The notes under the pieces: model-generated
What the model was told of the DNA's origin: nothing
Databases searched by the model: none
Seen by the model: the letters and a program-made list of their open reading frames with translations, nothing else
Program-made: the position numbers and the translations under genes
Shown: positions 16,194 to 27,461 of the stretch, piece after piece
Layout: each line of letters begins with the position of its first letter
How positions within the stretch are numbered: the first letter of the stretch is position 1
Assembly (NCBI GenBank): GCA_029237775.1
Contig: JAQZBR010000004.1
Coordinates: 496,001 to 560,000 of the forward strand
DNA: 64,000 nt
DNA from: Bacteroidota bacterium
GTDB lineage: Bacteria > Bacteroidota > Bacteroidia > 2-12-FULL-35-15
Direction of reading: 5' to 3'

Positions 16194-19100
16194 TTACTTC
16201 GTTTCCACTACTCTCTTCATCGTTGTAAGCCCGTTAATCGTGATCTTGACGAAATAGATACCAGCACCTAAACCTAATGACTTTGCTGAAAAGCTATAAC
16301 TATGGTTACCTTGAGATTCATTTTGATTTGTAAGTGTTTGAATATTCTGGCCCAAAGAATTGGTAACAACGATACCGACTTGCGCTCTTTCCTTCAGGGT
16401 GTAGCTGATGGTAGTGTAGCCAGCATACGGGTTAGGGAAGATATTAATATTTGAATGACTAATATCTTCATTTATACTTGTTGCCATTGGGTCGATAACC
16501 ACTATATATGAAGAATCATTAAACAATAACTGATTACCCGCTGAATCATTGGCAGAACAAGAACTTATAGAAAAATTGATTGCACTCGCTGCGGTGATAG
16601 TTGCTTTAGCCTGAAAGCGGAAAGTCGCGATCTTTCCGTATCCATCCCTTGAGGTATGGTCTATTCTCGTTTCCGCACCGGAAGCAGAGTTCATCGAAGG
16701 TTCAATATGTGAGAATTTTATCGCATCCGTTCCCGGCAAGCCAAACCAACTCATTGGATAAAATAAATTTTCTGTGCCGGCCTGCACAAGTGATGCATCA
16801 TAATTCAAAGTAAATGCGATTCCATACAAGTTTGAAACTGAAGTGAAATTATTACCTGCTATAATATCTATATCAATCCAGTCACCCGGAAGATATGTCT
16901 GAGAGCTGCTGGTAAAATAAAGCATGGGATCACCTACACGATCGGGATCATTGTGACCAACGAACGCATGCACAGAAGAAAAATTGAGATTTACTGCAAG
17001 TGTATCATTTTCATTGATCACACCATCACCGTTGCAATCTGCGTGTTTGATGTCGGCATTATTTGATTGTGCAGTGCCCCAATCGGAGTTGAACCAAGCC
17101 TGCCACGAATTACTGATGGTTGCGCGAGCAAGCCCTACCTGGGAATAGTGAATCCCTATAGGTAAAAGGTCAGCATTAGTTACAAGGGAATCATTGTTGG
17201 CATCACCGGGCCAGACGCTGCTGGCTAAAATAATAACAGAAGATGTATCTGAGAGACATCCGTTTATTGCAGCCACGACACTGTAAGTTCCGTTTTGATT
17301 TAAGAAATGACTTTGCGAAGTGTCTGATAAAGTACCATCTAAATACCATTCATTGCCATAAATATAATTTGAGCTTAATGAATTGCCTGACTGTGTAATT
17401 ACCGGAGGTGAAGGGCTTGGAATAATCGAGATGTTAATACTGGTGGTGTCCGACCCGCAACTGTTGGTTGACGTCAGAGAATAGGTTCCTGCATTGTTAA
17501 CAACAATTGAAGATCCAGTATCGCCAGTGAGCCAAAGCACATTGCCTGTGCCTGTTGAAAGAAGAACAAGCGAATCACCTGCGCATAAACTTGTAGGTCC
17601 ATTAGAAACAATGTTTGCCACTGGACTCTGAGTTACACTTACGCAATTTGAAATGATAAGCGTGTCTGCACCCGAGCTGTTCGATGCTATAAGTTTAACG
17701 TCATATATTCCTGCTGAAGAATAAACGTGGTTTGGACTAGTGGACGTAGATGTGGTGCCGTCTCCAAAGTCCCACAAATACGTACTCGCATGACTGGATG
17801 TATTGGAAAAATGAACCGAACTTCCCGCACACACATTATTGACACCCGGGGTGAAACCAGCTACCGCTGGCAAAGGGGGCCCGATAAAAACGGTATAATC
17901 ATAATACCTGCCATGAATACTTGACGTGCATCCGTCCGTAATAAGACCATCATACGAATTGTCGTAAGTCATTACCCGCATGCGCAAGGCCGTATTTCTT
18001 ACTGCAATTGGTGGTACAGTGTAAATTAATGTCGGGCCGAAAGCATAATAACCCGAATAGCAGATTGAATAAATCGGATAAGCTGGCGGTGAACTGTTTA
18101 AGTACTCCTCATCACTGAAGGTTCCATTATTGTTATAATCAATCCACAAGGCCACCTTACCACATGAACTGCCAGATACATAGAGGAAAAAATAATATGT
18201 GGATGATTCATTAAGATGAAGCTGATTGACACACGTCTGATTTCCAACAGACGGGCCATTGGAAATCCAAATGTTACCGGATAAACTATTCGCTGTGTCA
18301 ATGCGGAATTGAGATAATGGGGAAATGTAGTTTTGAAAATAAACCGGGTTACATATGGCAGGCACTGGTGGAGTGTTAACTATTACAGTTTTGGCGGCAA
18401 TATTTGTGCAGCCATTACTGTTAGTTCCAATAACACTATAAACCTGAGTCGCGGAGGGGTTGAATGCAACCCCGTTGCTTACCCCGTTATTCCAGACGTA
18501 ACTTATAGCTCCCCCACCATTAAGCGTAACACTCCCTCCACTGCATATTTCATTGGCAGATGAATTAGCAGTGACTACAGGTAATGGATTAACTGTGACG
18601 GTTTGGACCGCAGTTTTCTGACATCCTGTAGAAGTTATTGTGGCCGTTACTGTATAAGTAGATGAATTTGAAGGGACAAATGCAATGTTATTGATTATCC
18701 CTCCTGTCCATGAATAACTATCGGCTCCTGAAGCCGTCAGCTTTACACTGTCTCCATAACAAACTACCGAAGCGGTGGCACTGATACTCACTGACGGCAG
18801 CGGATTGACAATGATGGTTTTCGTATTTGTATTCTGACAACCTGAGCTTGTAATTGTTCCGGTGACAGTATACGTGAGACTAGCACCCGGTATAAACGAA
18901 ACATTATTGCTGACTCCTCCAGACCACGTATAAGTATTTGCTCCAGAACCGCTAAGGATAACACTTTCTCCTGCACATACAACAGAATCTGTTGCATTGG
19001 CAGAGACTAAAGGACGAGGGTTAACTACAATGGTTTTTGTGGCGGCACCTTGACATCCTGTTATTGTGTCCGTTCCTGTAACGGTAAAAGTAGTGGTGGA

Positions 19101-22100
19101 ACTGGCATTAAAAGGAACTGCATTTGTTATTCCTCCGCTCCATGCATACAAATGTGCCCCGCTGCCGCTAAGCGTAAGTGAACTTCCTTCACATATTATA
19201 GTGGAAGTTGCAAAAGCAGAAACCACGGGCAAAGGAAGTACATTGATAGTTGCTGAAGCTGAGTTCTGACAACCGGTTGAATTATCAACACCGGTAACAA
19301 AATAAGTAGTTGTAGCGGAAGGAACAAAAGAAACACCGTCTGTTATTCCACCAGACCATGTGAACAGAGTAGCGCCTCCGCCAGTGAGAGTTACATTATT
19401 ACCCGCACAAACAGCCGAGATATTTGCATTTGCGGTGACTGCCGGAGCGAAAACCGGATTTACGGAAACTATAATAGCATTTGAAGTGGCCGGATTATTT
19501 AACACTCCTGAAAGACTTGAAGTCAAAACACAAGATACAGTGTCTCCATTACTTAAAGTAGAAGTACTAAAAACCGGACTATTCACACCCGTATTAACAC
19601 CATTTACTTTCCATTGATAGGCAGGAGCAGAACCACCAGAAACGGGTGTTGCAGTAAAGGTTACAAGTGTTCCGGCACATACCGCACCAGCACTTGCCGA
19701 TTGTGCTATTGACACCCCAACCGTACTATAGACAACTCTCACATTTACATTATCAACATATAAAGCCTGACCATATCCTGATTTATTCTCAAAGGAGAAC
19801 ATAACATTAGGTTGTCCTGAATAAGCAGACACGTTAATCGAATCGGTCCTCCATTGGACAGCAGTCGGAACAAATAAACTTGATGCATTGTCGGGAGCTG
19901 TGGCTAATGATGTACTCCCTTTTCCATAGATCTTTGTCCATGTAACACCACAATTGACAGAGACATAAACATTGAGTGAGTCTATGAAACTTGCACTGTA
20001 ACGAGCATACGCGACATCAAATTTTAAAGTTGCGGCTGAGCATCCGGTAAAATCAAATTTAGGAGTTCGGATAGCATCCCTTGCCCCGTTCAATGCGTTT
20101 GTAAAATTATCGAAAAGAGCAGAACCTCCGCTTGTGCCATAAGCACCAACTGCTGAACTTCGTACCCATGCATAATCGGCATTGGGGTTGTAGAGAGTCC
20201 ATCCGGAAGGGACGAAAGGTGCAGACTGAAAACCTTCTGAAAATGGAAATGTTCCAAGTCCGCTCGTAGATACAGTAACGGGATTAATTCTGGGACTACC
20301 TGGCCCACATGTATTATTTGCATTTACCTGGATATTACCTCCTGCAGTTCCGGCAACCACGGAAATGGAAGTTGTTGATGACGAACCAGACCACCCGGCT
20401 GGCAAAGACCATGTATAACCCGTTGCACCGGTGACTGCGGAAATTGAATAGGACACAGTTGAACCGGGACAAACATCTGTTATACCACTAACAATACCGG
20501 GAGTTGCAGGAACAGTTGTAATAGATACAGCTAAAGTCCGGGGAATGCTTGAACAACATCCACTGTTTGCAACAACCGATAATGTGCCCGCTCCGCTTCC
20601 CGTGAGAACTGTAATTGTGTTTGTGATACTGGAACCAGTCCAGCCGCTGGGGAGTGTCCATGCATATGAAGTTACACCAGCAACGGGTGATACAGTATAA
20701 GTACAATAAACTCCCGCACAAGAGGTCGCAGGACCTGTTATAGCAGAAGGCTGCACCGGCTGTGTGCATATCTTGCTTAAAAACATATTGTTCGAGCCCG
20801 AGATATAATTGGTGATAGATGGGGGACCGAAAATAAGAGAAGGTCCTAAGTATTTTCCGGTGAGATAAACAACATCAGCCCCAATGCAAATATCAAAGGG
20901 AGTATCATTGTTTGTTCCACCCGCCTTTTTTACCCATTTTACCGTACCGGTCGAATCATATCTTGCAATGAATATATCGTTTGTTCCACTGCCTGATCCA
21001 GCCGTCATTGTAAGGCCTGTAGTTCCTATCGTTAAAGCGGAACTATAAGTACCAACCATCGTAACAAAACCATACTTATCGGATTTTATTTTCCTGATTT
21101 CTTCCGTGCCAGTCGCTCCCACTTTTTTTGCCCACTGCACTACTCCGCTTGAATTTAATTTGACGAAAAAAGCATCATAACTCCCGCTTAAAGCTAGGGT
21201 CGTGGATCCAAATGTGATCGGTGCGCTGTAATAGCCCCCGATGTAACAATTTCCATTCTGATCGGCAGAGATAGTACATGAAACTATACCATTTGTAGAG
21301 TTGAACCCCTTTGCCCAAATCACTGTTCCCGATGAATTGTATTTTGTAACATAAATATTGTAACCTCCACCACTAGGAGTGCCTGTGAGTGTTACCGGGC
21401 TAAATGTTGTGGTGCAACTATAATTCCCTGTAATATAAATGTTGCCGGAAGGATCCGAAGTAACATCGTAAGAACCATTAGTGCAGATATATCCGGAGAC
21501 ATAATCATTTCCCATTTTAGCCCAAAGGGGATTACCGGAAGAATCCATTTTAACAACAAAAGAATCATCACTGGGAGAAGAACCAGAAGAATTTGTTAGC
21601 GTAGTTGATCCGAATACCAGCGTAGGACTCGCAAATATACCCGACATTATAATGTTCCCGGTAACGTCAATCCCTATCGCGTTTGGTACATCCTGATTAA
21701 CCCCTCCATACCTTCTCGCCCATATCATAGTACCTGAATTATTATATTTCACTAGGTATATATCCCTCGAATAATTTACACCCCCTGCATTTGTAAGAGT
21801 AGTACTTCCAAAAGTGATGGACGCATTCTGATAGGTACCGGTTGCATATATATTTCCCGAAGAGTCAGTGGTAATCGCCATACCCTCGTTAGTTCCGGTT
21901 CCCGATCCGAGATTCACCCATACTGCATTGCCCAGGGAATCATATTTTGTCGTGTATACAACTGAAGTTACACCTGCAGGCCTCAAACAGCGGATCATTC
22001 CAAAGTAGACAGTATCACTTGAGAAAGTACCAGTTACATAAACATTACCGTAAATGTCTTTACAGACACCAGTACCGACCTCGCTCCCCGCTCTACCTGC

Positions 22101-22187
22101 ATCTACAGCCCATGAAAAGTTCGGGGTCTGTCCTATCAGCAATAATGTGCAAATACTTAATAAAAAAGTAACAGCTGTTTTTTTCAT
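16194..22187 (-). CDS. Giant T9SS surface protein: SBBP propeller, Ig-like repeats, GEVED, PKD, dockerin- and cohesin-like domains
   Basis: A 1997-residue secreted protein. A signal peptide (TFLLSICTLLLIG) precedes about eight SBBP beta-propeller repeats (~25-470: DSSGNIYATGTY, WARRYGG). Two PKD-like domains follow (~475-640), then a MAM-like jelly-roll (~645-830). A run of seven-odd ~75-residue Ig-like repeats comes next (LTGGGA..FTWSGG), then a GEVED domain (~1280-1436, WIDYNNNGTFSDEEY) and a PKD domain (WDFGDGTTS). Near the end are two dockerin-type calcium loops (DANNDSLVTNAD and DCNGDGVINEND, ~1658-1735) and a cohesin-like beta-sandwich (~1751-1900). The T9SS sorting domain (~1906-1997, INIFPNPYAG) ends the protein. 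It is likely an adhesin or matrix protein; no catalytic domain is visible. It lacks the RATVNTTRSNIK module of its neighbours. Confidence 0.92.
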   Translation of the reverse strand: MKKTAVTFLLSICTLLLIGQTPNFSWAVDAGRAGSEVGTGVCKDIYGNVYVTGTFSSDTVYFGMIRCLRPAGVTSVVYTTKYDSLGNAVWVNLGSGTGTNEGMAITTDSSGNIYATGTYQNASITFGSTTLTNAGGVNYSRDIYLVKYNNSGTMIWARRYGGVNQDVPNAIGIDVTGNIIMSGIFASPTLVFGSTTLTNSSGSSPSDDSFVVKMDSSGNPLWAKMGNDYVSGYICTNGSYDVTSDPSGNIYITGNYSCTTTFSPVTLTGTPSGGGYNIYVTKYNSSGTVIWAKGFNSTNGIVSCTISADQNGNCYIGGYYSAPITFGSTTLALSGSYDAFFVKLNSSGVVQWAKKVGATGTEEIRKIKSDKYGFVTMVGTYSSALTIGTTGLTMTAGSGSGTNDIFIARYDSTGTVKWVKKAGGTNNDTPFDICIGADVVYLTGKYLGPSLIFGPPSITNYISGSNNMFLSKICTQPVQPSAITGPATSCAGVYCTYTVSPVAGVTSYAWTLPSGWTGSSITNTITVLTGSGAGTLSVVANSGCCSSIPRTLAVSITTVPATPGIVSGITDVCPGSTVSYSISAVTGATGYTWSLPAGWSGSSSTTSISVVAGTAGGNIQVNANNTCGPGSPRINPVTVSTSGLGTFPFSEGFQSAPFVPSGWTLYNPNADYAWVRSSAVGAYGTSGGSALFDNFTNALNGARDAIRTPKFDFTGCSAATLKFDVAYARYSASFIDSLNVYVSVNCGVTWTKIYGKGSTSLATAPDNASSLFVPTAVQWRTDSINVSAYSGQPNVMFSFENKSGYGQALYVDNVNVRVVYSTVGVSIAQSASAGAVCAGTLVTFTATPVSGGSAPAYQWKVNGVNTGVNSPVFSTSTLSNGDTVSCVLTSSLSGVLNNPATSNAIIVSVNPVFAPAVTANANISAVCAGNNVTLTGGGATLFTWSGGITDGVSFVPSATTTYFVTGVDNSTGCQNSASATINVLPLPVVSAFATSTIICEGSSLTLSGSGAHLYAWSGGITNAVPFNASSTTTFTVTGTDTITGCQGAATKTIVVNPRPLVSANATDSVVCAGESVILSGSGANTYTWSGGVSNNVSFIPGASLTYTVTGTITSSGCQNTNTKTIIVNPLPSVSISATASVVCYGDSVKLTASGADSYSWTGGIINNIAFVPSNSSTYTVTATITSTGCQKTAVQTVTVNPLPVVTANSSANEICSGGSVTLNGGGAISYVWNNGVSNGVAFNPSATQVYSVIGTNSNGCTNIAAKTVIVNTPPVPAICNPVYFQNYISPLSQFRIDTANSLSGNIWISNGPSVGNQTCVNQLHLNESSTYYFFLYVSGSSCGKVALWIDYNNNGTFSDEEYLNSSPPAYPIYSICYSGYYAFGPTLIYTVPPIAVRNTALRMRVMTYDNSYDGLITDGCTSSIHGRYYDYTVFIGPPLPAVAGFTPGVNNVCAGSSVHFSNTSSHASTYLWDFGDGTTSTSTSPNHVYSSAGIYDVKLIASNSSGADTLIISNCVSVTQSPVANIVSNGPTSLCAGDSLVLLSTGTGNVLWLTGDTGSSIVVNNAGTYSLTSTNSCGSDTTSINISIIPSPSPPVITQSGNSLSSNYIYGNEWYLDGTLSDTSQSHFLNQNGTYSVVAAINGCLSDTSSVIILASSVWPGDANNDSLVTNADLLPIGIHYSQVGLARATISNSWQAWFNSDWGTAQSNNADIKHADCNGDGVINENDTLAVNLNFSSVHAFVGHNDPDRVGDPMLYFTSSSQTYLPGDWIDIDIIAGNNFTSVSNLYGIAFTLNYDASLVQAGTENLFYPMSWFGLPGTDAIKFSHIEPSMNSASGAETRIDHTSRDGYGKIATFRFQAKATITAASAINFSISSCSANDSAGNQLLFNDSSYIVVIDPMATSINEDISHSNINIFPNPYAGYTTISYTLKERAQVGIVVTNSLGQNIQTLTNQNESQGNHSYSFSAKSLGLGAGIYFVKITINGLTTMKRVVETK

Positions 22188-22278
22188 ATCGGGTTAGTTT
22201 ATCATCTGAGACACTTATAAAAATACAAAATCCCTGCATATTTGCAAGGATTTCGTTTACAGAATATAGGAGTAATAC

Positions 22279-24030
22279 TTATTTTACGTTAACAGTTACC
22301 CCCAGCTCATCCAATTGCTCTTTTGCAATCGGAGACGGAGAGTCGATCATCACATCCCTTCCGGAGTTATTTTTCGGGAAGGCAATGAAATCACGGATCA
22401 CCTCAGCACCTCCAAATAATGAACAAAGACGGTCGAAGCCGAATGCAATCCCTCCGTGAGGAGGCGCACCGAATTCAAAAGCATTCATTAAGAAGCCAAA
22501 CTGCGCCTGTGCGTCCTCTTTTGAGAACCCGAGAAGCCCGAACATTTTTGCTTGCAAGTCTTTGTTGAAGATACGGATCGAGCCTCCGCCAACTTCCACT
22601 CCATTAATGACCATGTCGTACGCGTTTGCTCTCACTTTGCCGGGATCAGTTTCAAGGAATGAGATATCCTCAGGTTTAGGTGACGTGAACGGATGATGCA
22701 TCGCGTGCCAACGGTTCGCCTCATCGTTATATTCCAATAATGGAAAGTCGATCACCCAGTGACAAGCAAACTTATTTTTATCACGCAAGCCTAAGCGTGT
22801 TCCCATTTCAAGACGTAATTCCGATAAGGCTTTGCGCGTTTTATTCTCATCGCCTGCAAGGATCAGCATCAGATCTCCGGGTTGTGCATTGAAAGCAGCA
22901 GCCCATTTCTTCAACTGCTCTTCATTGTAAAATTTATCTACTGAAGATTTAATTGTTCCATCTGCATTGTAACGTGCATAAACCAAACCTGTAGCACCAA
23001 TCTGGGGACGCTTAACAAACTCTGTTAATTCATCGAGCTGCTTACGTGTATATTCAGCAGCACCTTTCGCACAAATACCAACAACCAATCCAGCATCATT
23101 AAACACTTTGAAATCTTTTCCTTTCACAACATCATTCAGCTCAACGAATTTCATTTCAAAGCGAATATCAGGCTTATCATTCCCGTAATACTTCATCGCA
23201 TCGGCATAAGTCATACGGCTAAGCTCAGGGATATCAACATTCTTCACCGATTTGAATAAATGTTTTACTAATCCCTCGAACGTATTGAGAATATCTTCCT
23301 GCTCTACAAAAGCCATTTCACAATCTATCTGGGTGAACTCCGGCTGACGATCGGCACGAAGATCCTCATCCCTGAAACATTTTACTATCTGGTAATAACG
23401 ATCGAAACCACCAACCATCAATAACTGTTTAAACGTTTGAGGTGATTGAGGCAATGCATAAAACTCTCCCTGATTCATTCTTGAAGGAACAACGAAATCA
23501 CGTGCGCCTTCCGGAGTTGATTTGATCAAAACAGGAGTTTCAACTTCAAGAAAATTTAATTTGTCAAGGTAGTTCCGCGTTTCAATCGCCATGCGATGAC
23601 GAAGCTCAAGATTCTTACGAACAGAATTTCTTCTCAGATCCAGATAACGATATTTCATGCGGATATCATCACCGCCATCTGTATCATCTTCAATTGTGAA
23701 AGGAGGAGTGATCGCTGAATTAAGGATGCTGATCTTATCAGGAGTAATTTCTATATCACCCGTTGCAATCTTATCCGATTTCGAATAGCGCGCTGCCACT
23801 TTTCCTGTCACGCTTACAACAAACTCTCGCCCGAGTGAACGTGCAATATCAATAATTTCTTTTGGTGCATTTTCAGTTTCAATCGTCACCTGAGTAATGC
23901 CATACCTGTCACGCAAATCGATCCAAAGCAAAGAACCTTTGTCACGCATTCCCTGCACCCATCCGCTGATAGTAACTGTTTGTCCGACATGTGTAATTCT
24001 TAATTCCCCGCAGGTATGTGTTCTTAACAT
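22279..24030 (-). CDS. aspS: Aspartyl-tRNA synthetase
   Basis: A 583-residue class II aminoacyl-tRNA synthetase charging tRNA-Asp. An N-terminal OB-fold anticodon-binding domain ([18 protein letters not shown]) is followed by the catalytic core, with motif 2 ([14 protein letters not shown]) and motif 3 ([15 protein letters not shown]). The insertion between motifs 2 and 3 is the large GAD domain of the bacterial-type enzyme (~290-420). Full length, no anomalies. It sits between two large surface/regulatory genes on the same strand but is a housekeeping gene unrelated to them. Confidence 0.97.
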   Translation of the reverse strand: MLRTHTCGELRITHVGQTVTISGWVQGMRDKGSLLWIDLRDRYGITQVTIETENAPKEIIDIARSLGREFVVSVTGKVAARYSKSDKIATGDIEITPDKISILNSAITPPFTIEDDTDGGDDIRMKYRYLDLRRNSVRKNLELRHRMAIETRNYLDKLNFLEVETPVLIKSTPEGARDFVVPSRMNQGEFYALPQSPQTFKQLLMVGGFDRYYQIVKCFRDEDLRADRQPEFTQIDCEMAFVEQEDILNTFEGLVKHLFKSVKNVDIPELSRMTYADAMKYYGNDKPDIRFEMKFVELNDVVKGKDFKVFNDAGLVVGICAKGAAEYTRKQLDELTEFVKRPQIGATGLVYARYNADGTIKSSVDKFYNEEQLKKWAAAFNAQPGDLMLILAGDENKTRKALSELRLEMGTRLGLRDKNKFACHWVIDFPLLEYNDEANRWHAMHHPFTSPKPEDISFLETDPGKVRANAYDMVINGVEVGGGSIRIFNKDLQAKMFGLLGFSKEDAQAQFGFLMNAFEFGAPPHGGIAFGFDRLCSLFGGAEVIRDFIAFPKNNSGRDVMIDSPSPIAKEQLDELGVTVNVK

Positions 24031-24216
24031 AAAAATAGATTTAAAGACATTAGATTTGAGATATCAGATTTCGAAATACCCCAAACATCGCGAAATTACT
24101 AAAAATTATGATTATAAGGGGTTTGATAAACAGCTTGCACCGCTTTACATAACCTTCTTAGTGTTTCTCCTAATTCTTAGTGACTTATTGGTAAAAATAC
24201 GATTGGTAATTATCAC

Positions 24217-27200
24217 TTAAAAGCGAAGCCCGATCACAAGAATATCATCGATCTGTTCGATTCCTGATTTCCATGTTTCGATCTCATTATCGAGTTTAAC
24301 TTTTTGCTCCGTCATGGTCAGCTGCTGAATCGAAGCAAGTGTTTCCTTAAACCTTTTTGTGGAATATTTTTTTTCTCTTTCACCACCAAATTGATCAACA
24401 TAACCATCCGTAAACAAATAGAAAGTATCACCTTTCTGGATAGGAAAATTATGATTGTTGAAAATGTAATTATCTTCCATTTCCAGTCCACCAATCGACT
24501 GCTTATCAGCTTTGATCTCTTGAGCCATTCCGTTGTTGTAATGTAGCAAAGGCCTCTTTGCTCCGCTGTACTGCAACGTATTTGTAATTGTATCAATAAC
24601 CGCCAGAGCAAGATCCATCCCATCTTTTGACTCATAGCTGTCTCTGTCCTGCTTCAATGATTTCCTTACTCCCTGATGAAGTTTTTTAAGAACACTTGCT
24701 GCATCGTGAGAACCCTTTTTACTGATGATCTCATTTAAAAGTGAGCTGCCGATCATACTCATGAAAGCACCGGGAACACCATGCCCCGTGCAATCCACCG
24801 CTGCGATATAAATTTTATCATCCTTTTTATTGAACCAGTAAAAATCACCACTTACAACATCCCTTGGTTTAAACAAAACAAATGATTGCGGTAAAGCTTT
24901 CCGGATCTCCTCATCCAATGGAAGGATTGCATCCTGGATTTTCTTCGCATAGTTGATACTGTCCTTGATATCCTGAAACGCTACAGAAAGCTGATCATTC
25001 GCCTGCTTTAACTCTACCGTTCTTTCTGTCACCTTCTCTTCAAGCACCTTTTTTTCTTTCGCAAGCTGTGCAGTTCTGTAATTGATGAAGCTGTAAATAC
25101 TCAGTACGGCCAAAGCTATCACAAGCGTATAGAACCACCATGTTTTCCACCATGGAGGGGCAATAGAGAAAGAGAAAGAAATAGTCTCTTTGTTCCACAC
25201 ACCATTTGAATTCACTGCACGTACCCTGAACGTATAATTTTTACCCGGATCAATATTAGTGAAGACTGCTTCGGGCTTGTCTGTTAATGGCGACCATTCA
25301 TCATCCTGCCCTTCAAGTATAAAAGTATATTTTACATTATTGGTTGTAAAGGCCTGGAAATCGAAGGTCAGATTGTTATTTTTATGCGAAAGACGAAGGT
25401 TGATTGGAAGCCTATTCTTGTCAACTGAATCAGCATACATTTTCCAGTCAACATTCTGATATGCTAGGCGAATTCCCGTCAGGTGCAGTTTTGGGGGAGT
25501 GATATTCGGAAAATCGTACTTGCGGTCGTAACGGATCAATCCGGTGTTCGAGCCAAACCAGATCAATCCTGACTTGTCCATTAAAATTGCATTCTGATTT
25601 ATGTCAAGCCCTTTGAACCCCTCCTGCTCTCCATAGTATCTTACGTTTGCTAGACTCATATCACTCAGGAATGTCAATCTGTTAGCTCCTTTATCAGTTC
25701 CTACCCAAAGGCACTTATCAATGTTATCCCACTGCAGAACAGGAATGTAATCCGAACATAGGCCATCCTTTACACTATAATTTTTAAATTTTTTCCCATC
25801 AAATATGCAGATGCCTTTTTCACCTGTTCCGAAATAAAGGTTGCCTTTATCATCTTCACTGATAGACCAGACCGACTTATCTGCAAGACCTTCTTTGTTG
25901 TTATAGTTAACGAAACTTTTACCATCAAACTTAACAACTCCTTCATCTTTTGTACCGATCCATAAATTAGATTTTGAATCCTGAAAAATTGTAAGAATGT
26001 TATCCGAAATAAATCCGTTTTTTTTATTGTAAACAATGAGGTTGTCGTCTTTTATCCTGAACACACCTGAACCATAAGAGGCCACCCACTTAGTGCCGTT
26101 ATTGTCTTCAATTATCTTCAGTGCGGCAACCAGCTCAACCTTATCCTTTTTTTTGTAAGAGGTGATCAGGTGAAACTTTCCATTATCCTTGCCAAGCACA
26201 AATACTCCCTCCTGTGCACCAATCCACAACTGTCCATTCCGGGCTTCCGTTACTGAAAACACATTGATCTCACCGATTTCCGGAATCCCTGAGATTTCCC
26301 TGAAAGTATTCGTACGCTTTTCCAGCACAAAAATTCCCGCTCCCGGTGTTCCCACCACATAGTTTCCGTCAGCGGTGGAACATATTGTGCTTATATTGTT
26401 GCTTGGAAGTCCGTCCTTATCGGTGTAATTGACAAGTGATTCATTATTGAACATATTAACGCCACCGTTCTGCGTTCCTATCCATATATTTCCTTCATAA
26501 TCTTTATTCACGGACAGGACACCGTTTGTAGACAATCCCTGCTTTTCAGTAAAAAGGTGAAACTGCTTGTTCTCATATTTAAGAACACCATGTTCTGTTG
26601 CAAACCAAAGATTTCCTTTGTTATCTTCTGTTATACTTCCTATAAAATCGTTCTTTACGGTTTCAGGAAGCATGATATCTTCAAACCGTTTGTTCTTGTA
26701 TCTAAGCAAACCGTTTCCGCTTGTACCCCCGAACCAGATCACTCCCTTTGAATCTACATACGCAGAAAAGAAGGTTTTTTTATTTATGACATCTATCTTT
26801 TCATAACTGGTGACGCGTGAACCGTCATATTTCGCAATGCCATTCGATGCACCTAACCATAGATCATTCTTCGCATCTTCCACAATACAAAAAACATTGT
26901 TCGAAGGGAGTCCATCTTTTTTGGTGAACGCAGTAAAGGACTTTCCATCGTATTTGTTGATGCCGCCATCCTGAATAGCAAACCAGATGTTATTTTGCTT
27001 ATCTGCATAGATCCAGAAAACCACTCCTTCTGACAGGCCTTCTTTCTTGCTGAAATTTTTAAAGACCTGCCCGTCATACATGGAAACACCTTCTGACGTG
27101 GCGATCCATATATTACCATTTCTGTCTTCACTGATAAAGGTGACATCGTTAGCTATAAGTCCGTCCGTGCTTGTAAAGTTCCTGAATGTTTTACCGTTGA

Positions 27201-27396
27201 AACGACTCACTCCGCCACCTTGCGTTCCAAACCACATGTAACCGCGGCTGTCCTGAAAAATATTGTTAACGATGGAATTAGCGAGCCCGTTTTTTGCAGT
27301 ATAATTTTTGAAATTATATTGTTGCCCAAGTGTATTTATTACAGAGAGTAATAAGAATATGAGTAAAGAAAGATATTTACGGATACGTCTATTCAT
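24217..27396 (-). CDS. Two-component-regulator propeller protein with SpoIIE-type PP2C phosphatase
   Basis: A 1059-residue inner-membrane sensor phosphatase. After a signal peptide come about 14 short propeller blades (~25-655; repeats such as GNIWIATSEGV and DSRGYMWFGTQGGG) folding into two seven-bladed propellers. A Y_Y_Y Ig-like domain (~670-740) leads to a membrane span (~750-772, WWFYTLVIALAVLSI) and a coiled coil (~780-815). The SpoIIE domain (~818-1059) has metal-binding Asp in VVSGDFYWF and VDCTGHGVPGAF. Such proteins couple a periplasmic signal to dephosphorylation of a cytoplasmic partner, often an anti-sigma-factor antagonist. In the HTCS family the same sensor is joined to a kinase; here it is joined to a phosphatase. 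No partner lies nearby. Confidence 0.93.
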   Translation of the reverse strand: MNRRIRKYLSLLIFLLLSVINTLGQQYNFKNYTAKNGLANSIVNNIFQDSRGYMWFGTQGGGVSRFNGKTFRNFTSTDGLIANDVTFISEDRNGNIWIATSEGVSMYDGQVFKNFSKKEGLSEGVVFWIYADKQNNIWFAIQDGGINKYDGKSFTAFTKKDGLPSNNVFCIVEDAKNDLWLGASNGIAKYDGSRVTSYEKIDVINKKTFFSAYVDSKGVIWFGGTSGNGLLRYKNKRFEDIMLPETVKNDFIGSITEDNKGNLWFATEHGVLKYENKQFHLFTEKQGLSTNGVLSVNKDYEGNIWIGTQNGGVNMFNNESLVNYTDKDGLPSNNISTICSTADGNYVVGTPGAGIFVLEKRTNTFREISGIPEIGEINVFSVTEARNGQLWIGAQEGVFVLGKDNGKFHLITSYKKKDKVELVAALKIIEDNNGTKWVASYGSGVFRIKDDNLIVYNKKNGFISDNILTIFQDSKSNLWIGTKDEGVVKFDGKSFVNYNNKEGLADKSVWSISEDDKGNLYFGTGEKGICIFDGKKFKNYSVKDGLCSDYIPVLQWDNIDKCLWVGTDKGANRLTFLSDMSLANVRYYGEQEGFKGLDINQNAILMDKSGLIWFGSNTGLIRYDRKYDFPNITPPKLHLTGIRLAYQNVDWKMYADSVDKNRLPINLRLSHKNNNLTFDFQAFTTNNVKYTFILEGQDDEWSPLTDKPEAVFTNIDPGKNYTFRVRAVNSNGVWNKETISFSFSIAPPWWKTWWFYTLVIALAVLSIYSFINYRTAQLAKEKKVLEEKVTERTVELKQANDQLSVAFQDIKDSINYAKKIQDAILPLDEEIRKALPQSFVLFKPRDVVSGDFYWFNKKDDKIYIAAVDCTGHGVPGAFMSMIGSSLLNEIISKKGSHDAASVLKKLHQGVRKSLKQDRDSYESKDGMDLALAVIDTITNTLQYSGAKRPLLHYNNGMAQEIKADKQSIGGLEMEDNYIFNNHNFPIQKGDTFYLFTDGYVDQFGGEREKKYSTKRFKETLASIQQLTMTEQKVKLDNEIETWKSGIEQIDDILVIGLRF

Positions 27397-27461
27397 TGAA
27401 AAAAAATTGCCTGAGCATCTTATACTCAGGCAAATTTAGCTTAATAACTTAAATTATCTTT

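Noticed and set aside
16194-22187. Possible CRISPR or tandem DNA repeat in the giant surface-protein genes
   Set aside because: The periodicity is at protein level (SBBP, Ig-like, PKD and SprB repeats); the DNA units have diverged and there are no short identical repeats with spacers.
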